Origin: Woeseiaceae bacterium
GTDB taxonomy: Bacteria; Pseudomonadota; Gammaproteobacteria; Steroidobacterales; Woeseiaceae
Direction: 5' to 3'
DNA length: 64,000 nt
Assembly: GCA_028277185.1 (NCBI GenBank)
Contig: JANQGQ010000012.1
Location: 434,001-498,000 of the forward strand
The notes beneath the pieces are model-generated. The model did no database searches. It was given only the letters and a program-made list of their open reading frames with translations, and had not been told where the DNA came from. How positions within the stretch are numbered: the first letter of the stretch is position 1; each line of letters starts with the position of its first letter. Of the stretch, positions 1 to 9,612 are shown in pieces. The translations under genes and the position numbers were made by a program.

Positions 1-3000
1 TCGGGATATCTGACGAAGACAGTCCGCCGGCTTTGGTGCTGTTGGACGATACGCTCTCGGATATCGGCCTCAGCGAATTCAGTCTGAGAACCAATGGCAG
101 TTTCGATTTTCTCGACGATGCGAGGCTCGGGATGCGGGACGGTGGCCGCTTCTCGGTACTCGCGGGCGATACGCTGCTTGCGGGCGATATCGACATCGTG
201 TCCGGTCAGGTGGATGTGAGAGCCGAGTCGCCGGTGGAGCAGGCTTCGGCCTTGACGGTTGCCGATGGCGCCAGCATCGACGTCTCCGGCCGCTGGGTCA
301 ACGACAATCCGATTCTCGACCCGCCACGGGCGCGCCTCGCGATCGACGGAGGTCGCGTCGATCTGGCGGCCAACGGCGATCTGGTGCTGGAGTCCGGATC
401 GACGATAGAAGCAAACGGTGGCGCCTGGCTCGATGAGAACGACGTTCTTACGGCGGGTGCCGGCGGCGATCTCAGTTTCGTCGCCGAAGGCCTGGAAGGC
501 TCGCGGCTTACGCTCGACGCTGCGCTCAGCGCCTACGCGCTTCATACGGGCGGAGGACTCACGGTTGCCTCGGACAGCATTCGCGTCAGCAGTGCGGCCG
601 CTGTCGAGGCGAACGCCTTCGTCGTCGATCCGGACTTCTTCCGCCAGGGCGGCTTCGAGCGGATTCGTTTGATTGCGAACACCGAGTCGCTGCTGATCGA
701 CGCGGGCGAAGACATCCGGGCCCGGCAGCAGAACTACGAACTCGTCGATGGTTTCGATCTCGTCGGCGGGCAACGCCGGCTTGCGGACCTCGCCGCCATC
801 CTGACCCTGCCCGTCGAGGAACGCCGGGCGTCATCGCTCGAATTCGACGTTGTGCAGACCACGTTGTTGGTGCCGACGCTCGGCGTGTTGGAGGTCGGCA
901 GCGGTGCGACCGTCGCGGTCGATCCGGGTGGCTCCGTTACGCTCGTTTCCGACGGGAGCATGTTCGTGGACGGCAGCGTGCTGGCGCCGGCCGGATCGAT
1001 CGACCTGCGGGTCGTCGTGCCGCAGACGGAGACGGACGCACCCTATCGCCCAACCCAGGGACTCTGGCTGAACGAAAACGCATTCCTCGACGCCAGTGCG
1101 GCGTTCATCCCGCTGCCGAACGACGACGGCTTTTTTCTCGGGGAGTTACTCGACGCCGGCTCGGTCACCCTGACGGCGAACCGCGGGTTCATCGCGACAC
1201 ACCCCACGTCGGGAATCGATGTCAGCGGGCTGTCCGCGACGCTCGATCTGCCGGTAACCCGGCGCACCGTGCCCGAACGCGTCACGGTTGCGGCAGCGGC
1301 CGGGTCCGTCGACTTCACGGCGGCAAACGGGATGATCTTATCCGGCAACCTCGACGCCTCGCCCGCGGCCGATGTCGCCGGCGCGGCGGGTGGATCGCTG
1401 TCGGTCACCGTCGACGCCGGGCTTCGGGGCATCAGGTCCGAGGAAGAGCGCGTGCTCGGCGGTTTCGACGCGGCCAGCAGGACCATTACCTTGCGGACGG
1501 CTGCCGAGCGGCGCGTGCTCGGATCCGGAGAGGCGCTGCCGGAGACACTGCGCAACGACGTCTCGGTGTCAACGGACCTGATCGCGGCGGCGGGTTTCGA
1601 TGACGTGTCCCTCACCGCCGAAAACACGATCAGTCTGGCCGGCACGCAGCTCGAAGCGCCCGGGGCTATTCGAGCCGGAGACGATATCGCGCTTTCGTTG
1701 CGCGGCAACCTCGTGCTCGAAACCTCGGTCTTCGATGCGGCAGGACGCGATGTAGCGCTGCGGGCCGCCGGCGGGATTCAGTTCGGCCAGCGAAGCCAGA
1801 TAGTCCAGCCGACACTGACGCCGGCTGCCAACGCCAACGGCAGTCTCAGCCTGCAGGCGTCGGTGATCGATCTGATCGGGCAGTCCAGCGTGTCGGGCGT
1901 CCGCAACGTCAGTCTGCGGGCGGACGACGACGTCAGGTTTCTCGGTGTTCAGGTACAGCGGAGTCGCGATCTGCCGGGCGGTCTTCTGACGGCCGGCAAC
2001 ATGGAGATCGCAGCCCGGCGGGTGTATCCGACTACGCTCTCGTCGTTCGCCCTCGAGTCGACCGCCGAAGACGGCGTCATTCGCTTCACCGGCGACGGCG
2101 AGACGGCCGCTCCCGTTTTCTCCGCCGGCGGCAGCCTGACGGCACGCGCTGCACGTATCGAGGTCGATCGTACGGCGCTGCTGGCACCGCTAGGTCGGAT
2201 CGAACTGGCGGGCCGCGATACCGTCGCGCTCGGCGAGGGTGCCGTCGTGTCGACGAGTCTCGGCGGCTTGACCGTTCCCTTCGGACGCACGCAGGGCGGC
2301 TTCGACTGGATATATCCGCTGGGCAACAACGTCTCGCGTCTGTTCGAGTCGGCGCCCGAGCGGTCCATCGAGCTGTCGGCCGACGTGGTCAACCTCGCGG
2401 AAGGGTCGACGATCGATCTGAGCGGCGGTGGCGATCTGGTCGCGACCGAGTTCGTGCCGGGCCCCGGTGGCTCGCAGAACGTCGTCGACCCGCAGAGCAA
2501 CGGCCAATCGTTTGCGATCGTCCCGCTTCTGGACGACCAGTTCGCGCCGTTCGATCCGATCGAAAGCGCGGATCCTGATCTGGTGTTCGGGCGGACGATC
2601 GAGCTGGTCGGTGCTCCGGGCGTACCCGCCGGTGAGTACGCGATACTCCCGGCCGGCTACGCTTTGCTGCCCGGCGCCTTCCTCGTCACGCCGGAGGCCG
2701 ATGCCGGCGATTTTCCGACCGGCGAGTCGATAGACCTGGCATCGGGCGGCGTCGTCGTCGCCGGGCGCTATGGCCGCGCCGGCTCCGGGATCGTGGATTC
2801 GCGTTGGCGCGGTTTCGCGGTCGAACCGGGATCGGTCGTGCTGGCACGGTCGGAGATCGTCAGCACGACCGGCAACGAGTTTTTCGCCGACTCGGGCGGG
2901 AGGCTGCCGCGCGACGCCGGTTCTCTGACGCTGAACACCGGTTCGGGTCTCACACTCGAAGGCGAACTGCTTGCGGCCCCGGACGAAGGCGGGCTCGGTA

Positions 3001-6000
3001 GCACGGTCAGCATCGCCAGCAGCGACATCGTTTTGAGCCGTGACGGCGGCGACGCCGAGGCGGGGCAGCTCGTACTGAATCCAGACGACCTGGCGGCGCT
3101 GGGCGCGGCCAGCCTGACGATCGGCGGTCGGCGAGCCGGTCAGGACGAGGACGGTGCAACGGTATTGGTCGCGGCGGCAGATCGCATCGTCGTCGATGAC
3201 GGCACTTCGCTCGATCTGCCCGAGCTGATTCTGATCGCCAACGAGTCCGTCGATCTCGAGGCCGGTGCGGTACTGTCGAGCAGTGTCGGCGGCGAGCAGA
3301 TCGACGGCGGCCGCTACGTGACGGAAGGCGACAGCGCCGTCGTCCGGATCAGTCAGACCCGGATCGACGGTTTCGACCGGGACGCGGCGGACGGCGTGTC
3401 GGGACGTGTCGTGGTTGCCGCCGGCGCCGCCATCAACGCACCCGGCGGCGATCTGCTGGTCGACGGCTCCGAACGCGTGTCGATCGACGGTGAAATCGAC
3501 GTCCGGGGCGGTGCGCTACGTCTGGGTGCCCCATCCATCGTGTTGGGTGGCGCCGACCGCGAAGACGCGCTGGTCCTCGACCCCGAAGCGCTGTCCGGCC
3601 TCGACCTGGATCTTCTCAGCCTGCGCTCTCCCGGGCAGTTGTTGCTCGATGGCAGCTTCGCACTCGACCTCGCCAATCTGGAGATCCGCTCGGCAGGTCT
3701 TCGGGCCGGCGGCGGCGGCGGCGTCGGGATCACGGCCGACTCGGTCCGGCTGTCCAGCCCGGACCCGGTTCCGGGTAGCGACCCCCTCGACCCTCGCGCG
3801 ACGCTGAGAATCACCGCCGCGGACCTCGTGCTCGGGGACGGCGTGTTCGCGCTGGACGGCTTCGCCGAGACCGCCATAGACACCGGCCTGCTGACTTTCG
3901 CAGGCGACGGCGTGCTGCTTGCGGATGGGCTCACGGCGTCCGCCGGGCTCGTGGCGGCGACGGACGGCGTCGCGTACCGGGTGGACAGCCGCGGCGCGAA
4001 CCTGCGGTTGACCGCCAACGATCGCGCGCCCGACGCCGTGACGCCCGGGCTCGGGAGCGCCATCGCGTTGGTCGGCGCCGCCGTCGAGTTCGACGCCAGC
4101 CTTCTGCTGCCCGCGGGGAGCCTGACCCTAGACGCGACGGCAGGCGACGCCGTCGTTGGCGCGAACGCCGCGATCGACTTGGCCGGCGTCGCCGTCAGCT
4201 TCGCCGACCAGCAGTCCTTCGCCGATGCGGGCCGGCTCGTCGTGAGCGCCGCGGCGAATGCCGAAACGGACCGGGGCGGATCGATTCGCGTTGCTGACGG
4301 CGCCGTGATCGACGTTTCCGCAGCAGCCGGCGGTGGCCGGGCCGGTGAGATTCTGCTGGATGCTCGCGATGGCGATCTGCGGTTTGCCGGTACGCTGTCC
4401 GGTGCCGGAAACGATGCTGAAAGCGCGGGGCTATTCCGTGCGGTCGCACGCGGATTCGACAATCTTGCCGCACTGCTCGACGTCGTCGCGGCGGGCGGGT
4501 TTCAGAACACAATCGCCCTGCGTCAGACAGGAGCCGGCGACCTCGTCGTCGACGGCAGCGCCGAAGTCCTCGCGAGCACGGTAAGGCTGGTTGCCGATCG
4601 AGGCGCCGTCGACGTTCGCGGCCGGGTGGCGGCGCCGTCGGAGACCGCGGGATCGATCGAACTCGTCGCACGCGATGCCGTTCGTATCGCCGCGGGCGGC
4701 CGGGTCGCCGTCAATGAAGGCGGTCGGGTCAGCATTGGCGTCACCGCGGACGACGGTATCGTGACGGCGGCGGACGGTACTCTCGGCGTCGAGGCGGCGG
4801 AGCTGTTCGTGCGCCTGGTCGAGGGCAACGATTCGCCTGGCGACCGCGTCCGGCTCGAAGACCTGGACGGGGGCGCGCCGGCGTCGGCCGTGCTCGAGGT
4901 CGCGCGCATATTCGACGAGGCCGACGGCTCGATTACCGCCGCGGATATCGGCCGCTATCGCGCCTATCTGGACGACTTCGCAGCGATCGCGGTTAGTGAC
5001 GGCGAGGCGTTGCGCGCCGCAAGCGGTATCGCCTTCGATCTGAGGCCGGGCGTCGAAGTGCGCTCGGACGGCAATCTGTCGCTGAACGCGGACTGGGACC
5101 TGCTGTCCTGGCGCGCGGCGGGTCAACCCGGCTTTCTGACGCTGCGCGCGGGCGGTGATCTGCTGCTCAATCGCTTGCTGAGCGACGGCGTGACCCTCGG
5201 TCTGACGCAGTTCGGTTTGCCGGTTACCGCGCTGAGCGAATCCGATACCTGGGGCCTCAATCTCGCGGCCGGCGCGGATATCGGATCCGCCGACCTGTTG
5301 GCGACCGCGGCTGGCCGGGGCGATCTGAGCATAGGCGACGACGTCGTCGTCCGCACCGGCACCGGGGACATCCGTATGGCGGCCGGCCGCGATATCCTTT
5401 TCGGCAACGCATCGTCGGCGGTCTACACGACCGGCCGTTCGACCGGCAACGGAGTCCTGCCGCCTCTCGTTGCCGAGTTCTTCCTGCTCAACGGCCACTT
5501 CCCCGAGGACGGCGGGGACGTCTTTCTCAACGCGGGGCGGGACGTTGTCGGCCAGGCAACCGGGCAACTCGTGGCCGAGTGGCTGTTTCGCCGAGGGCCA
5601 ACGGCCATCGATCCGTTTCCGACCGTGGCAGCGGTTTATCTCAATGACTTCGCCCAGGGGCTTGCGGCGTTCGGCGGCGGGACGATCACGGTTGGCGCGG
5701 GCCGCGACATTCTCGATCTTTCTGCGTCAGTCCCGGAAACGCGCCAGCAAGTCGGCGAAGTCTCTATCAGTTCCGGTGTCGTCGTTGTGGACAACGTCTT
5801 CGTCCGCCGCGGCGGCGGCGACATTCGCTATTCGGCGGGACGGGATCTTCTCGGTGGCCGCTATTTTGCCGATAACGGCGACATCGAGCTCTTAGCGGGC
5901 GGCGATATCGGCGTGTCCCGCACAGACGGTCTTGCTCCTATCGTCATGCTCGGCAACGCCTCTGCCGCGCTGAGGGCCGGCGGCGACCTGACGCTGCAGC

Positions 6001-7913
6001 AGGTGTTGAGCCCGTCGGTCCTGCCGTTCGGTCGAAGCCAGCGTCAGTTGCAGGGTGAGCCCAGCTACTTCTTTGGCTACGGTGACGCGGATGCCGTAAC
6101 CGCAATCGCGACAACGGGCGACATTCGCTTTATCAACTCCGCAATCGATCTGGACAACGCAACGGAATTCAGGCTGGCCGGGCCCGTCGCGGATGCGGCG
6201 TTGATCTATCCGGGAACGCTCAATGCCGCCGCCCTGCGCGGCAGCCTGTTGTTCGGGAACCCTATCACCCTCTACCCTGTGCCCGATGGTGGATTCCAAC
6301 TTTATGCCTGGCAGGACATAACGACCGACACAACCGTCGTCGTCAACCTGCTGCAGGCTGACGGGGAACGCTCCGTTCTGCCTGACGCTGCGAACCCGGC
6401 CGACTTTCAGGGACTTGCGACGGAGGTTCGCCCGCAGCTTCAGCGTTTTGCACGGGCGCAGGTTCCCGGCCATCTGGAAGACGCGACGCCGAATCGACTC
6501 ATCGCTCAGAACGGCTCGATCGGGGCGACGTCCGATTTCAGGATCATCAGCGCCGAGCCGATCGAAGTCGTTGCCGGCACCGACATACTCGATCTCCAGG
6601 TGGAGTCGCAGAACCTCCGGCCCACCGACCGGAGTCTGATCCAGGCCGGACGCAATCTCCTGTTCCGGATTCGCCGGGTGCCGGATACCGGAGAACTGAC
6701 CGCGAATACGCGACAGATGGAGTTTGGCGGTCCCGGACGTGTCGACGTCCTGGCCGGCGATTCGATCAATCTCGGCACGTCGAACGGCATCGCGACGGTC
6801 GGCGACCAGCTCAATCCGGCGCTGGCGGACTCGGGTGCCGATCTGACGGTCATGACCGGCCTCAATCAGGGCAGCGACTTCGCCGGTTTCGGTCAGCGGT
6901 ACGTGGTCGACTCGGATACCTACCGCGAAGCGCTCGTCGATTATCTCGCGAGCTTCTTCCCGGCGAGCGATACGACGCCCGACAACGCTGTCGATCGCTT
7001 TCAGTCGCTGTCGCCCGAGGAGCAGCAGCCGTTCCTGATCGACGTGCTGTTCGCCGAACTCGAAGCGGCCGGCGTTGCGTTCGTGCTCGAGGACCCGGCC
7101 GAGGTAGAGCGCGGCTACGACGCGATCAACACGCTGTTCCCGGAGGTCGAGGAGGACCTCCCGGGGGGCGACCTCTCGCTGTTCTTCAGCCGCCTGCAGA
7201 CCCTCGACGGCGGGACCATCAACATTCTGGCGCCGCGCGGCGACGTCAATGCGGGCCTTGCGGCGACCTTCGCCGGCGCCAAGCCGCCCTCCGAGCTCGG
7301 CATCGTCGCTCAGCTCAGCGGCGACGTGCGCGCCGTCGCGGAAGGCGACTTCCAGGTCAACCGTTCGCGGGTGTTTGCGCTGGACGGCGGCGACATCCTG
7401 ATCTGGTCGTCGTTCGGCAACATCGACGCGGGCCGCGGCGCGAAGACGGCGCTGTCGGCGCCGCCGCCGCGCATAACCGTCGACCAGAACGGCAACGTCC
7501 TCGTCGATTTCCCGCCGGCGATCGCCGGCAGCGGTATCCGGGCCGCGGTCAGCACGCCGGGACGGGAGCCCGGCGACGTGCTGCTGTTCGCGCCGTCGGG
7601 AATCATCGACGCGGGCGACGCCGGTATTTTCTCCGAAGGCAACGCCATTCTTGCCGCGCTCCGGGTCGAGGGCGCAGACAACATCGACGTCGGCGGCGGT
7701 CTCGTCGGAGTCGACACGGGCGTGACCGGACTTGCCGCCGATCTCGGCGGCGTCAGCAACGTCGCCGCGGACGCTACCCGCTCGGCCGAGGAATCTGCCA
7801 CGGAGTCGGCCAGCGGCGGCGACGAAACGCCGCTCGCGAACAGGGCGCTCGGCTTCCTCGAGGTCTTCATTCTCGGTTTCGGCGATGAGGACGAGAGCGA
7901 TGACCGGACCTGA
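1..7913 (+). CDS. Filamentous-haemagglutinin-type giant exoprotein, 5'-truncated by the window
   Basis: The reading frame is open from base 3, so the gene starts upstream; more than 2,630 residues are visible. The chain is built of short imperfect units such as LRAGGDLTL, IDVSGG and AGRDIL, the pattern of a right-handed beta-helix adhesin secreted by the two-partner (TpsA) route. The N-terminal secretion domain lies outside the window. Near the C-terminus (about 7384-7720) the motifs WSSFGNIDAGRGAKTALSAP, GSGIR and DAGDAGI match the DUF3739 domain found at the end of this family. The end is acidic (GDEDESDDRT) with no membrane anchor or PEP-CTERM signal. A putative porin follows after 49 bases and may be co-transcribed. 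Ligand and role (adhesion, biofilm) are inferred from the family only. No TpsB transporter is in the window. Confidence 0.85.
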   Translation, partial: GISDEDSPPALVLLDDTLSDIGLSEFSLRTNGSFDFLDDARLGMRDGGRFSVLAGDTLLAGDIDIVSGQVDVRAESPVEQASALTVADGASIDVSGRWVNDNPILDPPRARLAIDGGRVDLAANGDLVLESGSTIEANGGAWLDENDVLTAGAGGDLSFVAEGLEGSRLTLDAALSAYALHTGGGLTVASDSIRVSSAAAVEANAFVVDPDFFRQGGFERIRLIANTESLLIDAGEDIRARQQNYELVDGFDLVGGQRRLADLAAILTLPVEERRASSLEFDVVQTTLLVPTLGVLEVGSGATVAVDPGGSVTLVSDGSMFVDGSVLAPAGSIDLRVVVPQTETDAPYRPTQGLWLNENAFLDASAAFIPLPNDDGFFLGELLDAGSVTLTANRGFIATHPTSGIDVSGLSATLDLPVTRRTVPERVTVAAAAGSVDFTAANGMILSGNLDASPAADVAGAAGGSLSVTVDAGLRGIRSEEERVLGGFDAASRTITLRTAAERRVLGSGEALPETLRNDVSVSTDLIAAAGFDDVSLTAENTISLAGTQLEAPGAIRAGDDIALSLRGNLVLETSVFDAAGRDVALRAAGGIQFGQRSQIVQPTLTPAANANGSLSLQASVIDLIGQSSVSGVRNVSLRADDDVRFLGVQVQRSRDLPGGLLTAGNMEIAARRVYPTTLSSFALESTAEDGVIRFTGDGETAAPVFSAGGSLTARAARIEVDRTALLAPLGRIELAGRDTVALGEGAVVSTSLGGLTVPFGRTQGGFDWIYPLGNNVSRLFESAPERSIELSADVVNLAEGSTIDLSGGGDLVATEFVPGPGGSQNVVDPQSNGQSFAIVPLLDDQFAPFDPIESADPDLVFGRTIELVGAPGVPAGEYAILPAGYALLPGAFLVTPEADAGDFPTGESIDLASGGVVVAGRYGRAGSGIVDSRWRGFAVEPGSVVLARSEIVSTTGNEFFADSGGRLPRDAGSLTLNTGSGLTLEGELLAAPDEGGLGSTVSIASSDIVLSRDGGDAEAGQLVLNPDDLAALGAASLTIGGRRAGQDEDGATVLVAAADRIVVDDGTSLDLPELILIANESVDLEAGAVLSSSVGGEQIDGGRYVTEGDSAVVRISQTRIDGFDRDAADGVSGRVVVAAGAAINAPGGDLLVDGSERVSIDGEIDVRGGALRLGAPSIVLGGADREDALVLDPEALSGLDLDLLSLRSPGQLLLDGSFALDLANLEIRSAGLRAGGGGGVGITADSVRLSSPDPVPGSDPLDPRATLRITAADLVLGDGVFALDGFAETAIDTGLLTFAGDGVLLADGLTASAGLVAATDGVAYRVDSRGANLRLTANDRAPDAVTPGLGSAIALVGAAVEFDASLLLPAGSLTLDATAGDAVVGANAAIDLAGVAVSFADQQSFADAGRLVVSAAANAETDRGGSIRVADGAVIDVSAAAGGGRAGEILLDARDGDLRFAGTLSGAGNDAESAGLFRAVARGFDNLAALLDVVAAGGFQNTIALRQTGAGDLVVDGSAEVLASTVRLVADRGAVDVRGRVAAPSETAGSIELVARDAVRIAAGGRVAVNEGGRVSIGVTADDGIVTAADGTLGVEAAELFVRLVEGNDSPGDRVRLEDLDGGAPASAVLEVARIFDEADGSITAADIGRYRAYLDDFAAIAVSDGEALRAASGIAFDLRPGVEVRSDGNLSLNADWDLLSWRAAGQPGFLTLRAGGDLLLNRLLSDGVTLGLTQFGLPVTALSESDTWGLNLAAGADIGSADLLATAAGRGDLSIGDDVVVRTGTGDIRMAAGRDILFGNASSAVYTTGRSTGNGVLPPLVAEFFLLNGHFPEDGGDVFLNAGRDVVGQATGQLVAEWLFRRGPTAIDPFPTVAAVYLNDFAQGLAAFGGGTITVGAGRDILDLSASVPETRQQVGEVSISSGVVVVDNVFVRRGGGDIRYSAGRDLLGGRYFADNGDIELLAGGDIGVSRTDGLAPIVMLGNASAALRAGGDLTLQQVLSPSVLPFGRSQRQLQGEPSYFFGYGDADAVTAIATTGDIRFINSAIDLDNATEFRLAGPVADAALIYPGTLNAAALRGSLLFGNPITLYPVPDGGFQLYAWQDITTDTTVVVNLLQADGERSVLPDAANPADFQGLATEVRPQLQRFARAQVPGHLEDATPNRLIAQNGSIGATSDFRIISAEPIEVVAGTDILDLQVESQNLRPTDRSLIQAGRNLLFRIRRVPDTGELTANTRQMEFGGPGRVDVLAGDSINLGTSNGIATVGDQLNPALADSGADLTVMTGLNQGSDFAGFGQRYVVDSDTYREALVDYLASFFPASDTTPDNAVDRFQSLSPEEQQPFLIDVLFAELEAAGVAFVLEDPAEVERGYDAINTLFPEVEEDLPGGDLSLFFSRLQTLDGGTINILAPRGDVNAGLAATFAGAKPPSELGIVAQLSGDVRAVAEGDFQVNRSRVFALDGGDILIWSSFGNIDAGRGAKTALSAPPPRITVDQNGNVLVDFPPAIAGSGIRAAVSTPGREPGDVLLFAPSGIIDAGDAGIFSEGNAILAALRVEGADNIDVGGGLVGVDTGVTGLAADLGGVSNVAADATRSAEESATESASGGDETPLANRALGFLEVFILGFGDEDESDDRT

Positions 7914-7962
7914 GATCGTTCCCGGGCGTTTGCCGTACAACACTAAATAAGGAAAGATCGCC

Positions 7963-9591
7963 GTGCGTAGACTTATCTGGGTATTCCTGGCGCTTTGCCT
8001 GCTGCGGGTGGAGCCTGCAAGCGCCGCGACTTCTCAAGAAGAAGTCGAGGTCTTGCGAAACACCGTCGTGAACCTGCTGGAAGCGCTCGTCGCCGAGGGC
8101 GTGCTGACGCCGGAGACCGTGCAGACGATGGTCGCCGATGCACAGGCCGACGCCGAAGCTACGGCCCTCGCGAGGCGCGAGCAGGAAGAGGCAGAGAAAG
8201 ACGCCGTGCGCGTGACCTACGTGCCGGAAAACGTCCGCCGGCAGATCGGCGAAGAGGTTGCGGCGACGGTGACCGGCGACGTCGTCGAAGAAGTGATCGC
8301 CCGTGCACAGGAAGACCAATGGGGCGTCCCGGGGGCGTTGCCGGACTGGATACAGCGCTTCGATTGGTTCGGCGACGTGCGGATGCGTGCCGAGGGTCTG
8401 CTCTACGACGACGGCAACGCCGAAAACTTCTATCGCAACTTCCTCGAGATCAACCGCCAGGGCGGCTTCTTCGGCCCCAACACGGTTCTCAACACGACCG
8501 AGGATCGCTACCGGGTCCGGGTACGCGCGCGGATCGGTTTCATAGCCGGGCTGCCGAACCGGACGACGGTCGGCCTGAGACTGGCCACCGGCGATCTCGA
8601 GTCGCCGACGTCCACCACGACGACACTCGGCAATTACGGACGCCGTCGCGACTTCTCGCTCGATATGGCCTACATCAATTTCGATCGGGGCGGCCATCTC
8701 GGCCTGCCGCTCCTGTCCGCGACCGCCGGACGCATGCCGAACCCCTGGTACACGACCGATCTGGCCTTCGACCGCGACCTCAACTTCGACGGTCTGACGG
8801 TGATCGGCCGCCTGCCGGTCGGGTCGCGGCCGCTGGTCGCACCGCACCGGTCCGGCGTCAGCAATTCGCATCTGTTTCTCGGCGTCGGCAGCTACACGCT
8901 CGAGGAAATCGAGCTGAGCGGCGACGACAAGCGCTTCCATTCCGCTCAGCTCGGGGCGCATCTCGCTATCGGCGACAGATGGCAGTACGACCTCGGCTTC
9001 GCCTATCACAACTTCGAAAACGTCACCGGCCGCCGCAACGAGCCGAACAGCAATCTGCTGGATTTCACGGCGCCGGCATTCCTTACGAACGGCAACACGG
9101 TGTTCGACATTCGCAACGACACCGATCCGAATACCGCCCTGTTCGCGCTTGCGTCGGACTTCGACATCGTCACGGGCACAACCGCCCTGACCTGGCGCAA
9201 CGACCGCAACGAGGTCAGGTTCGAGGGTGAGTACCTGACAAACATCGGCTACGACGAGGAAGAGATTCTCGAGCGGACCGGTGTATTCGTGCCGGAGCGT
9301 GCCGATGGTTATCGGGCCGAGCTGAGCTACCAGCGTTTCGGCGACAGGGGCCGGCTTGCCTGGTACGGCGGCCTCGCATACAAGAGTATCCAGCGCGACG
9401 CGATGATCGACGGCTTCACCGAGTCTGTGATCCGGCGCGGCGGAACGGACATCGAGGGCTGGATCGCTACCGGTGGCTTTACCCTGAGCGACAACAGCAG
9501 CGTGCAGATCCGGTGGGTATCCGCGGACGAGATCGACGGCGCTCCATACGCGCTCGATACCGTCCAGCTAGACATCCTGACGGCGTTCTAG
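7963..9591 (+). CDS. Putative outer-membrane porin with N-terminal coiled coil
   Basis: Starts at GTG 7963 behind an AAGGAAAG ribosome site. The 542-residue protein has a signal peptide (about residues 1-21, ending ASA-AT). A charged, heptad-like region follows (about 25-110), probably a periplasmic coiled coil. The rest is a beta-barrel region rich in alternating aromatic strands (for example GDVRMRAEGLLYDD and RYRVRVRARIGF). This architecture matches the 'putative porin' family (Porin_5-like). The chain ends with a typical C-terminal barrel strand (VQLDILTAF, terminal Phe). It sits between the giant exoprotein and the polysaccharide genes, so it may help export or anchor surface material, but the substrate is unknown. 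Confidence 0.75.
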   Translation: MRRLIWVFLALCLLRVEPASAATSQEEVEVLRNTVVNLLEALVAEGVLTPETVQTMVADAQADAEATALARREQEEAEKDAVRVTYVPENVRRQIGEEVAATVTGDVVEEVIARAQEDQWGVPGALPDWIQRFDWFGDVRMRAEGLLYDDGNAENFYRNFLEINRQGGFFGPNTVLNTTEDRYRVRVRARIGFIAGLPNRTTVGLRLATGDLESPTSTTTTLGNYGRRRDFSLDMAYINFDRGGHLGLPLLSATAGRMPNPWYTTDLAFDRDLNFDGLTVIGRLPVGSRPLVAPHRSGVSNSHLFLGVGSYTLEEIELSGDDKRFHSAQLGAHLAIGDRWQYDLGFAYHNFENVTGRRNEPNSNLLDFTAPAFLTNGNTVFDIRNDTDPNTALFALASDFDIVTGTTALTWRNDRNEVRFEGEYLTNIGYDEEEILERTGVFVPERADGYRAELSYQRFGDRGRLAWYGGLAYKSIQRDAMIDGFTESVIRRGGTDIEGWIATGGFTLSDNSSVQIRWVSADEIDGAPYALDTVQLDILTAF

Positions 9592-9612
9592 TCAGGCGCT
9601 GCCGGTGTTGCG

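Noticed and set aside
5892..7943. A 683-codon open frame on the - strand antisense to the giant exoprotein
   Set aside because: It is dominated by Arg/Asp-rich low-information sequence with no domain or export signal, and is explained by the GC-rich codon pattern of the repetitive exoprotein on the + strand.
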